Part shown: one piece after another, positions 44,972 through 54,258 of the stretch
Numbering within the stretch: the first letter of the stretch is position 1
Layout of the letters: every line of letters begins with the position of its first letter
Assembly (NCBI RefSeq): GCF_000769915.1
Contig: NZ_JRLV01000010.1
Coordinates: 62,001 to 126,000 of the forward strand
From: Flavobacterium beibuense F44-8
Lineage (GTDB): Bacteria; Bacteroidota; Bacteroidia; Flavobacteriales; Flavobacteriaceae
Reading direction: 5' to 3'
DNA length: 64,000 nucleotides
Position numbers and translations under genes: made by a program
Notes under the pieces: generated by a model
Told to the model about the DNA's origin: nothing
The model's input: the letters and a program-made list of their open reading frames with translations, nothing else
The model's database searches: none

Positions 44972-45077
44972 AACCGTCTAAAACCTCATCAATTTAAACA
45001 TTATATAACACAAACTTAAAATAAATCTCTGGTAGGTTTTACAGGATTGTCATTCATTTGCCTATGCTGTTTTTACC

Positions 45078-45656
45078 ATGAGAGAAAAGCTTACTTCATT
45101 ACCAGACAATGAATTACAAAACCTTTTAAAACAAGGGAATGAGGCGGCTTTTGGTGTTATTTTTGACCGCTACTGGAAAAAACTCTACAACTACGCCCAC
45201 AAGATTTATCGTGACGAAGAAATTTGCCAGGATATCGTTCAGGAAATTTTCATCAGTCTTTGGAACAATGCTTCTTCCTCAAACATATTAAATCTTGAAG
45301 CCTACCTTATGCGTTCGGTAAAATACAGGGTAGCAAACCATATCAGAGGATTAAAATTCACTCAGGAACATATTGATGTGTTACAGGATATTCCGACTCC
45401 GGCAAAAACAACTGCCGATATCGAGTATCAGGAATTTGAAAAAGGCATCCTTACCGAGATTGAAAAACTTTCACCAAAATGTCGTGAAGTTTTCCTTTTA
45501 AGCCGTTTTGAAAACTACACCAATAGCGAAATTGCAAAAAAACTTGATTTATCGGTACATACCGTAGAAAAGCACATAAGCAACGCTATTAAACACTTAC
45601 GCAACAACTTAGACAATTACCAGCTGGCTATAGTTGTTATCTCATTGTTTCTTTAA
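45078..45656 (+). CDS. FecI-like ECF RNA polymerase sigma factor
   Basis: A 192-residue ECF sigma factor. Region 2 spans about residues 25-95 (FDRYWKKLYNYAHKIYRDEE, ICQDIVQEIFISLWNN) and region 4 about 120-175, with the helix-turn-helix IAKKLDLSVHTVEKHISNAIKHLRNN. The long region-2/4 linker and the RPF/STN-linked context match the Bacteroidota FecI-like group that is released when a TonB-dependent receptor senses substrate. It lies 99 bases upstream of a FecR gene, then SusC, SusD and two phosphoesterases, so it probably drives that locus. Confidence 0.93.
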   Translation: MREKLTSLPDNELQNLLKQGNEAAFGVIFDRYWKKLYNYAHKIYRDEEICQDIVQEIFISLWNNASSSNILNLEAYLMRSVKYRVANHIRGLKFTQEHIDVLQDIPTPAKTTADIEYQEFEKGILTEIEKLSPKCREVFLLSRFENYTNSEIAKKLDLSVHTVEKHISNAIKHLRNNLDNYQLAIVVISLFL

Positions 45657-45755
45657 TGTTACGGCTTAGCCTCATTTTTTAAGAAAACATTAAACGTAAT
45701 TTTCTTACTACTTGTTTGGGTCAAAAAATGTGACTTAAAGGTAAAAGCAAGTATT

Positions 45756-46688
45756 TTGAAAGAAGAAGATTTTATCGTTTTAACCCAAAAGTATGCATCA
45801 GGCAACTGTACTGAAGAAGAAAAGACTGCCGTTGAAGCTTACTTTGAAAAAATGCAAAAAACCACTAATGATATCCCTGAGCATATTCTTGACTCAAAAA
45901 GGGATAATATTTACAACTCTATAAGCAAAGCTATAAAACCTGTAAAGGTTATTCCTTTATGGAAAAAGGCCATGAGGGTTGCCGCTGCCCTGTTTATAGT
46001 AGCCGGACTTGCTTTTTGCTACACGCTTATTAATAAAGAGATACCTACTGTTACCGAGTTTGCCGCTAAAGGGGAGAAGAAAGAAGTTCTGCTGAATGAT
46101 GGCAGCGTGGTAGTACTTAACTCCAACAGTAGCATAAGCTACCCTGAAGAATTTGGAAAAACCAGAGAAGTTACTCTGGAAGGTGAAGCTTACTTTAAAG
46201 TATTCCGTAACCCGCAACAGCCTTTTATAGTTCAAACTCACAAGGTAGACATAAAAGTACTGGGAACCTCATTCAACATTAATGCTTACGACACCCTAAA
46301 CACTAAAGTAAGTGTACTTACCGGAAAAGTACAGGTAACCGATGGTGCCGGAAAAAAAGTATTCCTTATTAAAAACGAACAGGCAGAATATACCACCCAT
46401 AATGAATTTGTGCTTTTTAAAGAGAACAGCAGCGATGGTATTGCCTGGACTAAAAACATAATAATACTTAAAGACAATACGCTTGCCGAAACTGCCAGAA
46501 TACTTGAAAACTGGTACAATGTGACTATAAAATTTGAAGACAGCAGCCTTGAAAACCTTACCATAACCGGTAAGTATAAAAACGAGAAGCTGGAAAATAT
46601 ACTTGAAAGTATCGCCTTCCTTAAAGAAGTAAAAATCGATTATTTAACTAAAAACCAAATTATTATAAGAAGAAATACTCACCATTAA
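45756..46688 (+). CDS. FecR-family anti-sigma factor
   Basis: A 310-residue protein starting at a UUG. The N-terminal cytoplasmic anti-sigma region covers about residues 1-70, a single helix follows (about 71-89, VAAALFIVAGLAFCYTLI), then the periplasmic FecR domain (about 105-205, KKEVLLNDGSVVVLNSNSSI and EVTLEGEAYFKVFRNPQQPF) and a C-terminal DUF4974-like STN-related domain (about 235-305, LAETARILENWYNVTIKFED). It should hold the sigma factor inactive until the STN domain of the neighbouring SusC signals. No ATG is available near the start, which supports UUG. Confidence 0.92.
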   Translation: MKEEDFIVLTQKYASGNCTEEEKTAVEAYFEKMQKTTNDIPEHILDSKRDNIYNSISKAIKPVKVIPLWKKAMRVAAALFIVAGLAFCYTLINKEIPTVTEFAAKGEKKEVLLNDGSVVVLNSNSSISYPEEFGKTREVTLEGEAYFKVFRNPQQPFIVQTHKVDIKVLGTSFNINAYDTLNTKVSVLTGKVQVTDGAGKKVFLIKNEQAEYTTHNEFVLFKENSSDGIAWTKNIIILKDNTLAETARILENWYNVTIKFEDSSLENLTITGKYKNEKLENILESIAFLKEVKIDYLTKNQIIIRRNTHH

Positions 46689-46702
46689 CCAAAACAAAAA
46701 AA

Positions 46703-46728
46703 CCCGCGTCTGCTGCAACAGAAACGGG
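46703..46728 (+). promoter_or_regulatory. Leader hairpin between the FecR and SusC genes
   Basis: CCCG and TCTG pair with CAGA and CGGG around a CTGCAA loop, with a 2-by-2 internal bulge. It lies 54 bases before the SusC start and lacks a U-run, so it may protect the susCD mRNA 5' end or be a processing site rather than a terminator. Confidence 0.4.
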
Positions 46729-46781
46729 CCACTTACTTAAAACAAAGACTACAAACAAAATCAAATTTATAGCCTATAGTA

Positions 46782-49700
46782 ATGGATACTAAACTACAAT
46801 TTTTTTTGAATCGAATATCAAACAAATTATTTTATTTGTTTTGCACCATCCTCATGGCTGCAACCACTTTTGCTGCTCCGGTAAAAGGACAGCCAACAGG
46901 TAAGCAAATTAACCTAGACCTTAAAAATGCCTCAATTACAGAAGTTTTTTCTGCTATTGAAAACGAAACGGAATTCACTTTCGTTTTTGACGAAAAAATA
47001 TCTCAAGCTAACCAGCGCCTAACCATCAAAGCAGTTAACGAAAGTGTTGAAGATGTTTTAAATAAAATCACCATTAAAACAGGTTTCCTGTTCAAAAAAA
47101 TAAACAACACCATCACTGTTACTAAAAACCAGCAGGAAATAATCCGTGGTAAGGTAATAGATGAAGACGGACTTTCATTACCGGGTGCTTCGGTACTGGA
47201 AAAAGGAACCAACAACAGTGTAGTAACCGATATGGACGGTAACTTTACCATTACCACTTCGGCAGGTGCTACCCTTGCAGTGTCATTCATCGGTTTTGAA
47301 ACCGTAGAAGTAAAAGCAAACCCTTCTAAAGAACTTATTATTACACTTTCCCTAAAATCAAACGAGCTTAATGAGGTAGTAGTAACAGCTCTTGGTATTA
47401 AAAGGGAAGAAAAACGTTTAGGTTTCGCACAACAAACCATTAAAACAGATCAGCTTGAAACTACAACTCCAAACAACTGGTCATCTGCCTTAAAAGGTAA
47501 AGTAGCCGGTTTAAATATAGTATCATCAGGATCAGGACCACTTAACTCACAACAAATTGTATTAAGAGGAAACAGATCGCTTGTTACCGAAAACAACTAT
47601 GCTCTTATAGTAGTAGACGGTGTGCCGATGAATCAGGAGATGACAACATCTGGATCATCATCAGCCTATATGGGTCAGGACTCCCCTATTGACTATGGTA
47701 ACGGTATATCTGAACTTAACCTTGACGATATAGAAACCGTAACCGTACTTAAAGGCGCAGGTGCAACAGCACTTTATGGTAGCCGTGCAGCAAACGGTGC
47801 ATTAATCATTACAACAAAATCGGGTAAAAAGAACAAAGGTTTAGGTATTACTTATACGACAGGCGCTACTTTTGATGTAATACAAAGATGGCCGGACTGG
47901 CAGTATAAATACGGCCAGGGCACAGGAAACTCTTTTGGCGCAGACGGAAACCCATATTACTCTTACGGAAGCTCTGAAGACGGAGGTAGTACCGGTGGTA
48001 CAAGTAGTGCATGGGGACCTGAGTTTAACGGTCAGTTATTTTACCAGTACGACCCAACACTTGAAGGCCAGTCGGCAGAAAGACAATTATGGCAGCCATA
48101 CAAAGATAACCGTAAAGATTTCTGGAGAACAGGTGTAACGTACAACAACAACCTTTCTATTCAGGGAGGTGACGAGAAAGGTTCTATGCGATTCTCTTTA
48201 GGTCACCAAAAAAATGAGTGGATTATGCCTAACACAGGTTTCGAAAGAATATCTGCTGCCGTGAATGCCAATTATCAGGTTTCAGAAAGAATTAAACTGG
48301 GAACATCTGTTAACTTTAATAACAGAACCAGTGACAACCTCCCTTCTACAGGGTACAATAACGGATCTATCGCCTACTTCATGATTTTCCAAAACCCTAA
48401 CGTAGACCTTGACTGGTACCGTAGCATATGGCAACAGGGACAGGAAAATATCCAGCAGGTACACCCTTTCAGTTCGTACATAGACAACCCATATCTTATA
48501 GCTTATGAAGCTACTAACTCACTGGATAATGACCAGATAGTAGGTAACATTTTTGCTAACATTAACCTGGCTACTAATCTTGACTTAATGCTTAGATCGG
48601 CTATTAATACTTACAGTCAGCACAGGGAGCAAAGAAGACCTTACAGCATTAACCGTTATGCAAAAGGTTTCTTTAAAACACAAAATGTATATAAGCAGGA
48701 AGTTAATACTGATTTCTTACTATCATACAAAAACAACATAAGCAGCTCTATTGCTTTCTCAGGTTCTGTAGGTGGTAACCTTAAAAATTATAAATACAGA
48801 AATACTGAAGCAGAGGTTGAAGGCCTTGTGGTACCGGATGTTTACAAATTAACTAACGGTATTAATGCCCCTCTAATCAGGGCAAGAGATGCTTTTGAAA
48901 AAGTAAATTCACTTTACGGTTTAATGTCTTTTTCTTACAAAGACCAGATATTTATTGACCTTACAGGACGTAACGACTGGTCAAGCACCCTTCCGGCTGC
49001 TAACAACTCGTTCTTCTATCCTTCAGCTAACTCGAGCTTTATACTGTCGGAAATGTTCAACATGCCTAAAACTATCGATTACTTAAAATACCGTTTCTCT
49101 TTTGCTCAGGTAGGTAACGATACCGGACCTTACAAAACGCAGAAATACTACGACCAGAGTGATTTTGCGAGTTCGGCTGTAGCTCCTGTATTATTATTTA
49201 ACGACCACTTTAAACCGGAAATTACCACCAGCTTTGAAACCGGTTTTGAGTTGTATATGCTTAAAAAGCGTATTAATCTTGATGCTACTGTTTATGAGAG
49301 CAACACCAAAAACCAGATTATTGAAGTACCTATGGATTACAGTACAGGTTACAACAGAGCCGTACTTAATGCAGGTAAAGTAAGAAACCGTGGTATAGAG
49401 TTACTATTAGGCGGTAAAATATTTGACAATCCAAAATTCAAATGGGCTGCTAACCTTAACTGGTCCCGCAACTGGAACAAAGTACTTTCGTTAGCCGAAG
49501 GCATTCAGGATCAGCAGGTAATTGGTGAAGGTGGTACTGCATCTGTAATTGCTCGTGTAGGCGGTACAACTACTGCAATTTACGGTTATGGTTTTGTACG
49601 TTCTGACGACGGACAGATTGTTTATGACAATGCTGGTTTGCCTGCTTACCCGGATGAGATACAATACATAGGCGATGCAAGCCCTAAATGGAAAGCCGGT

Positions 49701-50219
49701 TTAACAAACGTATTCACTGTTGGTGATTTCACTGCCAGTGTAACGGTTGACGGACAGTATGGTGGTATTATTTACTCTCAAACGCACCACAAGTCTATGG
49801 AGCAGGGTAAACTTACCTCAACATATTATGGTAGAGAAGAAGGGTTTATTGTAGGTGACGGTGTTGTTCAAAACGGCGACGGTACTTACTCTCCAAACAC
49901 TACACAGGTTAAACCTGCCGACTGGTATAAGAGATACTACCGCAGGGCTAATATTGAGTCAAACTCATTTGACGCTTCATACCTGAAACTTCGTGAGGTG
50001 AGCCTTGGATATAACTTCCCAAAAACGTGGTTAAAAAATACAGGACTTAACTCAGTTCAGCTTTCAGTATTCGGTAGGGACCTGGCAGTAGTTTCAGACT
50101 TCCCAATATATGATCCGGAAACTGCAGCACTTAACGGTAACGTAATGCTACAGGGTATAGAAATGGGGCAAATGCCTTCGCCTGCAACTTATGGTTTTAA
50201 CTTAAAAGTGAATTTTTAA
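46782..50219 (+). CDS. SusC/RagA-type TonB-dependent receptor with an STN signalling domain
   Basis: An 1145-residue outer-membrane receptor. After a signal sequence (about residues 1-36) come an STN domain (about 45-113, KQINLDLKNASITEVFSAIE), a CarboxypepD_reg-like domain (about 118-200, GKVIDEDGLSLPGASVLEKG), the plug (about 210-345, LKGKVAGLNIVSSGSGPLNS and TVLKGAGATALYGSRAANGA) and a 22-strand-type barrel ending YGFNLKVNF. The STN domain is present only in receptors that signal to FecR, which fits the two genes upstream. With SusD it should form a lidded importer powered by TonB. Confidence 0.95.
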   Translation: MDTKLQFFLNRISNKLFYLFCTILMAATTFAAPVKGQPTGKQINLDLKNASITEVFSAIENETEFTFVFDEKISQANQRLTIKAVNESVEDVLNKITIKTGFLFKKINNTITVTKNQQEIIRGKVIDEDGLSLPGASVLEKGTNNSVVTDMDGNFTITTSAGATLAVSFIGFETVEVKANPSKELIITLSLKSNELNEVVVTALGIKREEKRLGFAQQTIKTDQLETTTPNNWSSALKGKVAGLNIVSSGSGPLNSQQIVLRGNRSLVTENNYALIVVDGVPMNQEMTTSGSSSAYMGQDSPIDYGNGISELNLDDIETVTVLKGAGATALYGSRAANGALIITTKSGKKNKGLGITYTTGATFDVIQRWPDWQYKYGQGTGNSFGADGNPYYSYGSSEDGGSTGGTSSAWGPEFNGQLFYQYDPTLEGQSAERQLWQPYKDNRKDFWRTGVTYNNNLSIQGGDEKGSMRFSLGHQKNEWIMPNTGFERISAAVNANYQVSERIKLGTSVNFNNRTSDNLPSTGYNNGSIAYFMIFQNPNVDLDWYRSIWQQGQENIQQVHPFSSYIDNPYLIAYEATNSLDNDQIVGNIFANINLATNLDLMLRSAINTYSQHREQRRPYSINRYAKGFFKTQNVYKQEVNTDFLLSYKNNISSSIAFSGSVGGNLKNYKYRNTEAEVEGLVVPDVYKLTNGINAPLIRARDAFEKVNSLYGLMSFSYKDQIFIDLTGRNDWSSTLPAANNSFFYPSANSSFILSEMFNMPKTIDYLKYRFSFAQVGNDTGPYKTQKYYDQSDFASSAVAPVLLFNDHFKPEITTSFETGFELYMLKKRINLDATVYESNTKNQIIEVPMDYSTGYNRAVLNAGKVRNRGIELLLGGKIFDNPKFKWAANLNWSRNWNKVLSLAEGIQDQQVIGEGGTASVIARVGGTTTAIYGYGFVRSDDGQIVYDNAGLPAYPDEIQYIGDASPKWKAGLTNVFTVGDFTASVTVDGQYGGIIYSQTHHKSMEQGKLTSTYYGREEGFIVGDGVVQNGDGTYSPNTTQVKPADWYKRYYRRANIESNSFDASYLKLREVSLGYNFPKTWLKNTGLNSVQLSVFGRDLAVVSDFPIYDPETAALNGNVMLQGIEMGQMPSPATYGFNLKVNF

Positions 50220-50231
50220 TCTGATTTGAAA

Positions 50232-51662
50232 ATGAAAAAGATAACTTATATAGCCGCCTGCTTATCGCTGTTTATGCTTAACACAGCCTGTACAGGTGAT
50301 TTTGAAGAAATAAACGAAGATCCAAACCGAATAGCACAAATTAGTCCGGGTACACTTATTAACCCTATCATTTATGGTATGGCAAGTCACAATGCATCAC
50401 GCAGTGCCAGTACTAATTTTGACCTTATGCAGGTTACCCTGCCTTTCCCAAGTGTATCGGGAGGCTTACATCGTTATGACGTTAGTCCTAATATAGGTAA
50501 CTCGTCATGGAATACATCCTACAAGTGGCTGGCAAACATACGTGAAATGCGTATGGCTGCCGAAGCTTCGGGAGACAACAACTACCTGGCAGCTGCCTTA
50601 ACGCTTAATGCATGGGTATACTCAAACCTAACAGACCAGTTTGGACCTGTACCTATGACTGAGGCAGTAAGAGCCGAAGACGGTATACTTTACCCTGCAT
50701 ACGACAGTCAGGAACTTATTTATGAAACCATACTTAGCGACCTGGAAACGGCAAACCAACTATATGATACCGATATGGGTATGATATATGCAAGCGACAT
50801 CCTTTTTAATAATGATGTTGAGAAATGGAAAAAATTCACCAACTCATTACACATGAGACTTTTATTAAGAATCTCAAACCGTACTGAAACGAATGCTTTC
50901 CAAAAGCTTACAACAATGATAAACAACCCTGAAGAATATCCTGTATTTGAAAGCAATGCTGAGTCGGCTATACTACAGGTAACAGGCGTAGGTGCAAACG
51001 TATCGCCTTGGGGAAGACCTCAGGATTTTAGGCTTAACGTAAAAATGGCATCATTCTTTATTGACAATCTTAACGACTGGAACGACCCAAGAAGACCGCT
51101 TATCGCTACAACAGGTACTGATCTTGACAATAACAACATTGGCTATATAGGTATCCCCAGCGGTTATGACGGACCGGATTCTCAGTTTGAATATAATGCC
51201 TCTACCTTACAGATACTACAGGTTACTAACCCAATGCAAATTTTTATTCTTCCTTATTCTGAAGTAGAATTCATTAAGGCAGAAGTTGCGCAAAGAGGAT
51301 TTACAGGTGATGCCGAAGAGCATTATAACAAAGGTGTTAAAGCAGCTATAGAGCAGGTTAAAGCCACTATGCCCGAAGATTACTTTGATAATACAGCAGT
51401 ACAGTATGACGGCACACTGGAACAGATAATGCTTCAAAAATACTATGCCCTGTATTTTGTAGACTACCAGCAATGGTTTGAGTTTAGAAGAACCGGCTTA
51501 CCAGAGCTTCCTACCACTCCTGCAATGCTTAACAACGGTATAATGCCATCAAGGTTCCCTTATCCTTCAGACCAGCAGGTATACAACCTTTCAAACTACC
51601 AGGCTGCTGTACAAATGATAGGTGAAGACGACATCAACACCAAAGTTTGGTGGGATAATTAA
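50232..51662 (+). CDS. SusD/RagB-family substrate-binding lipoprotein
   Basis: From the ATG at 50232 the protein has 476 residues; a UUG two codons upstream opens the longest frame but adds only two residues. The signal ends LNTA before Cys20, and the mature protein begins TGDFEEINEDPN. The body is alpha-helical with TPR-like segments (WNTSYKWLANIREMRMAAEA, YLAAALTLNAWVYSNLTDQFGPVPMTEA, WKKFTNSLHMRLLLRISN), typical of the SusD-like_2 family. It caps the SusC barrel and binds the substrate at the cell surface. It lies 12 bases after susC. Confidence 0.93.
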   Translation: MKKITYIAACLSLFMLNTACTGDFEEINEDPNRIAQISPGTLINPIIYGMASHNASRSASTNFDLMQVTLPFPSVSGGLHRYDVSPNIGNSSWNTSYKWLANIREMRMAAEASGDNNYLAAALTLNAWVYSNLTDQFGPVPMTEAVRAEDGILYPAYDSQELIYETILSDLETANQLYDTDMGMIYASDILFNNDVEKWKKFTNSLHMRLLLRISNRTETNAFQKLTTMINNPEEYPVFESNAESAILQVTGVGANVSPWGRPQDFRLNVKMASFFIDNLNDWNDPRRPLIATTGTDLDNNNIGYIGIPSGYDGPDSQFEYNASTLQILQVTNPMQIFILPYSEVEFIKAEVAQRGFTGDAEEHYNKGVKAAIEQVKATMPEDYFDNTAVQYDGTLEQIMLQKYYALYFVDYQQWFEFRRTGLPELPTTPAMLNNGIMPSRFPYPSDQQVYNLSNYQAAVQMIGEDDINTKVWWDN

Positions 51663-51677
51663 TAGATTCAACTAAAA

Positions 51678-53252
51678 ATGAAAAAACACATTATTACAAC
51701 AGGTATGCTGCTTTTTGCAGCATACCTTTCTGCCCAAACCGTTACAGGGACAGTATATAACGATATTAACCAAAACGGTAAAAAAGAAAGAAAAGAAAAA
51801 GGCGTTGCCAATGTTGCCGTTACTAACGGACGTGATGTAGTACTTACCGATAAAAAGGGTAATTATGAACTTAGCATTAGCGATGATGCTATAATATCGG
51901 TAATAAAACCGGCAGGGTATAATGTTCCTGTTAACAATGACAACCTTCCTCAGTTTTTTTACATCCACAAACCACAGGGTTCTCCTAAAGCAAAATTTGA
52001 TGGTGTTACACCAACAGGAAAACTACCTAAATCGGTAGATTTTGCACTAACGACTGCTAAGGAAACCGAAGATTTCACTGCGCTTGTTTTTGGCGATCCG
52101 CAACCATACAATCTTGAAGAGATTGACTTTTATGCAAGAGGTATTGTTGCCGATGTCCAGGACACAAAAGGTGTTGTTTTCGGACTTAGTATGGGTGACC
52201 TTGTAGGTAACGACCTTAGCCTTTTTAATCCATACATTCAGGCTACAAAAAAAGTAGGATTACCTTGGTACAATGTACTGGGTAATCACGATTTGAATTT
52301 TGACGCCGAAAATGATAACCTTGCCGACGAGACCTATGAGGCTCACTTTGGCCCTGCCAACTATGCATTCAACTATGGTAAGGTTCACTTTATAGTGCTG
52401 GATAACGTTATGTACCCTGATCCAAGAGATGCAAAAGGTTACTGGGGTGGTTTTAGGGAAGACCAACTTGAATTCCTTGAAAACGACCTGAAGTTTGTAC
52501 CTAAAGACCATCTTATTGTACTGGCATTCCATATCCCAATTAGCGAACCGGAAGCAAATGATGATTCTTTCCGCGATGAAGACCGTAACAGGATGTTCCG
52601 TGCGTTAAAAGATTATCCTTATACCCTTTCCCTTTCGGCTCACACGCATTTACAGCGTCAGGATTTCTTCAATAAAGAAGACGGATGGTTACAGGACAAA
52701 CCTCATCACCATTATAATATCGGTACAACTTCGGGCGACTGGTATTCGGGTAAACTGGATGAAAAAGGAATCCCTATTTCTGTAATGAGAGATGGTACAC
52801 CAAAAGGTTATGCTTTTATCCACTTTAACGGTAACCAATACAGCATTGAATATAAAGCTGCCGGAAAAGCCAAAGAACATCAAATGGAGGTATTTGCCCC
52901 TAAGGTTATTGCTAAAGGAAAAAGAACAAAAGCAGGTGTTTTTGTAAACTTCTTTATGGGTGGTAAAAATGACAAAATTGAATACCGTGTAGACAATGGT
53001 AAGTGGGAGCAAATGCATCACGTTGAAGCGCAGGATCCGTCGTATGTGGAACTGGTTTACGAATGGGACCTAGCGGAAGAACTCATGGCAGGAAGACGTT
53101 CGTCAGATCCGGTTATCAGTACGCACGTATGGAGAGGTAGTCTTCCGGCTAACCTTGAAACCGGTGAGCATAAAATTGAAATAAAAGCTACCGATATGTT
53201 TGGTAAGGTACACACAGCCGTAAAAAGCTACCGAATAGAAATGCCTAAATAA
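51678..53252 (+). CDS. Exported calcineurin-type metallophosphoesterase
   Basis: A 524-residue protein with a signal peptide (residues 1-19, ending YLSAQ), an N-terminal SdrD_B/Metallophos_N-like beta domain (about 20-110, VYNDINQNGKKERKEKGVAN), a catalytic domain (about 130-370) and a C-terminal Metallophos_C domain. Metal ligands are visible in FGDPQPYN, LSMGDLVGND, VLGNHDLNFD, AFHIPIS and SAHTHLQRQ. It hydrolyses phosphoester bonds in the periplasm or at the surface; its true substrate is unknown. It lies directly after susD and two bases before the GDPD gene. Confidence 0.92.
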   Translation: MKKHIITTGMLLFAAYLSAQTVTGTVYNDINQNGKKERKEKGVANVAVTNGRDVVLTDKKGNYELSISDDAIISVIKPAGYNVPVNNDNLPQFFYIHKPQGSPKAKFDGVTPTGKLPKSVDFALTTAKETEDFTALVFGDPQPYNLEEIDFYARGIVADVQDTKGVVFGLSMGDLVGNDLSLFNPYIQATKKVGLPWYNVLGNHDLNFDAENDNLADETYEAHFGPANYAFNYGKVHFIVLDNVMYPDPRDAKGYWGGFREDQLEFLENDLKFVPKDHLIVLAFHIPISEPEANDDSFRDEDRNRMFRALKDYPYTLSLSAHTHLQRQDFFNKEDGWLQDKPHHHYNIGTTSGDWYSGKLDEKGIPISVMRDGTPKGYAFIHFNGNQYSIEYKAAGKAKEHQMEVFAPKVIAKGKRTKAGVFVNFFMGGKNDKIEYRVDNGKWEQMHHVEAQDPSYVELVYEWDLAEELMAGRRSSDPVISTHVWRGSLPANLETGEHKIEIKATDMFGKVHTAVKSYRIEMPK

Positions 53253-53254
53253 TT

Positions 53255-54172
53255 ATGAAATATAATAAAGCCTATTTAGTTTTCGCAATGGCAGGAGCAA
53301 TAATTTCCTGTAAAAACGAAAGCAAGAAAGTACAGGAAACTGTTGAGCAACCTAATATCACTATAGAGGTACAGGGACACAGGGGTGACAGGGGTAATTT
53401 CCCCGAAAACACCATACCTGCCTTTTTAAGTGCCGTTAAAAAAGGAGCAGATGTGGTAGAGCTTGATGTGGTAATCTCTAAAGATGGTAAAGTAGTGGTT
53501 TCACACGAACCTTTTATGTCGTCATTATATGTTACCACTCCGGCAGGAGATTCTATTGCAAAGGAAACCGAACGCAGTTATAACCTGCATGAAATGACCT
53601 ACGACAGCATTAAGAAGTTTGACACGGGCTCTAAAGGAAATAAAAACTTTACCCAACAACAAAAAATGCATACCTACAAGCCATTACTTGAAGAAGTGAT
53701 AGACAGCGTAGAAAACTATGTAAAGGCAAATAATAGTAAACCTGTATATTATAATATCGAAATCAAGTCGGAGGAAAAAGAGTATGGTATCAGTCAACCA
53801 CATCCAGCTGTTTTTGTAGATATGGTAATGCAGATACTTACTAAAAAAGCGATAATAGGCAAAATGAACATTCAGTCATTTGACCCTGCTATCCTTAATG
53901 AAATGCATAAAAAATATCCTCAGGTAACCCTAGCTTACCTTACCGCAAAACCGGGCATAGAGAGCAACCTGTTGCAAATGGATTTTACACCATCTATTTA
54001 CAGCCCTAACTATAAGTTGGTAAACGAGGCTTTCATAGACTCTTTAAGACAGAAAAACATGCGCGTTATTCCGTGGACGGTGAATAACGATGAAGACATA
54101 AACCGCATGATACAGCTTAAAGTAGACGGTATTATTACCGATTATCCTGAGAGAGTACTTAGCAAGTTATAA
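53255..54172 (+). CDS. Exported glycerophosphodiester phosphodiesterase (GlpQ-type) lipoprotein
   Basis: A 305-residue lipoprotein (lipobox near residue 19, AIIS before Cys) with a GDPD TIM barrel. Catalytic pieces are QGHRGDRGNFPENTIPAF (His and Glu, about 40-57), VVELDVVISKDGKVVVSHEP (metal Glu/Asp and the second His, about 68-87), NIEIKSEE and the C-terminal IPWTVNNDEDINRMIQLKVD with IITDYPE. It splits glycerophosphodiesters into glycerol 3-phosphate and an alcohol. It is the last gene of the locus and precedes a terminator. Confidence 0.93.
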   Translation: MKYNKAYLVFAMAGAIISCKNESKKVQETVEQPNITIEVQGHRGDRGNFPENTIPAFLSAVKKGADVVELDVVISKDGKVVVSHEPFMSSLYVTTPAGDSIAKETERSYNLHEMTYDSIKKFDTGSKGNKNFTQQQKMHTYKPLLEEVIDSVENYVKANNSKPVYYNIEIKSEEKEYGISQPHPAVFVDMVMQILTKKAIIGKMNIQSFDPAILNEMHKKYPQVTLAYLTAKPGIESNLLQMDFTPSIYSPNYKLVNEAFIDSLRQKNMRVIPWTVNNDEDINRMIQLKVDGIITDYPERVLSKL

Positions 54173-54196
54173 AAATCGTTTCGTTGTGTTTAATTG

Positions 54197-54243
54197 AAAA
54201 AACCCTCAAAGGCATTGCCGGCGAGGGTTTTTTACTATATATA
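54197..54243. terminator. Bidirectional terminator after the GDPD gene
   Basis: AAAAAACCCTC pairs with GAGGGTTTTTT, and inside it GGC pairs with GCC around ATT. It closes the phosphoesterase locus and also faces the convergent peroxiredoxin-like gene. Confidence 0.9.
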
Positions 54244-54258
54244 AAATTAGGTTGATAC

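Noticed and set aside
45657-45755. A promoter or regulatory site between the sigma-factor and FecR genes
   Set aside because: The gap contains T-rich runs, but I found no TAnnTTTG element or clear hairpin and could not justify a site.
51678-54172. Type IX secretion C-terminal signals on the phosphoesterase or GDPD
   Set aside because: Neither protein ends in the conserved sorting domain; the phosphoesterase ends in a Metallophos_C domain and the GDPD in its barrel.
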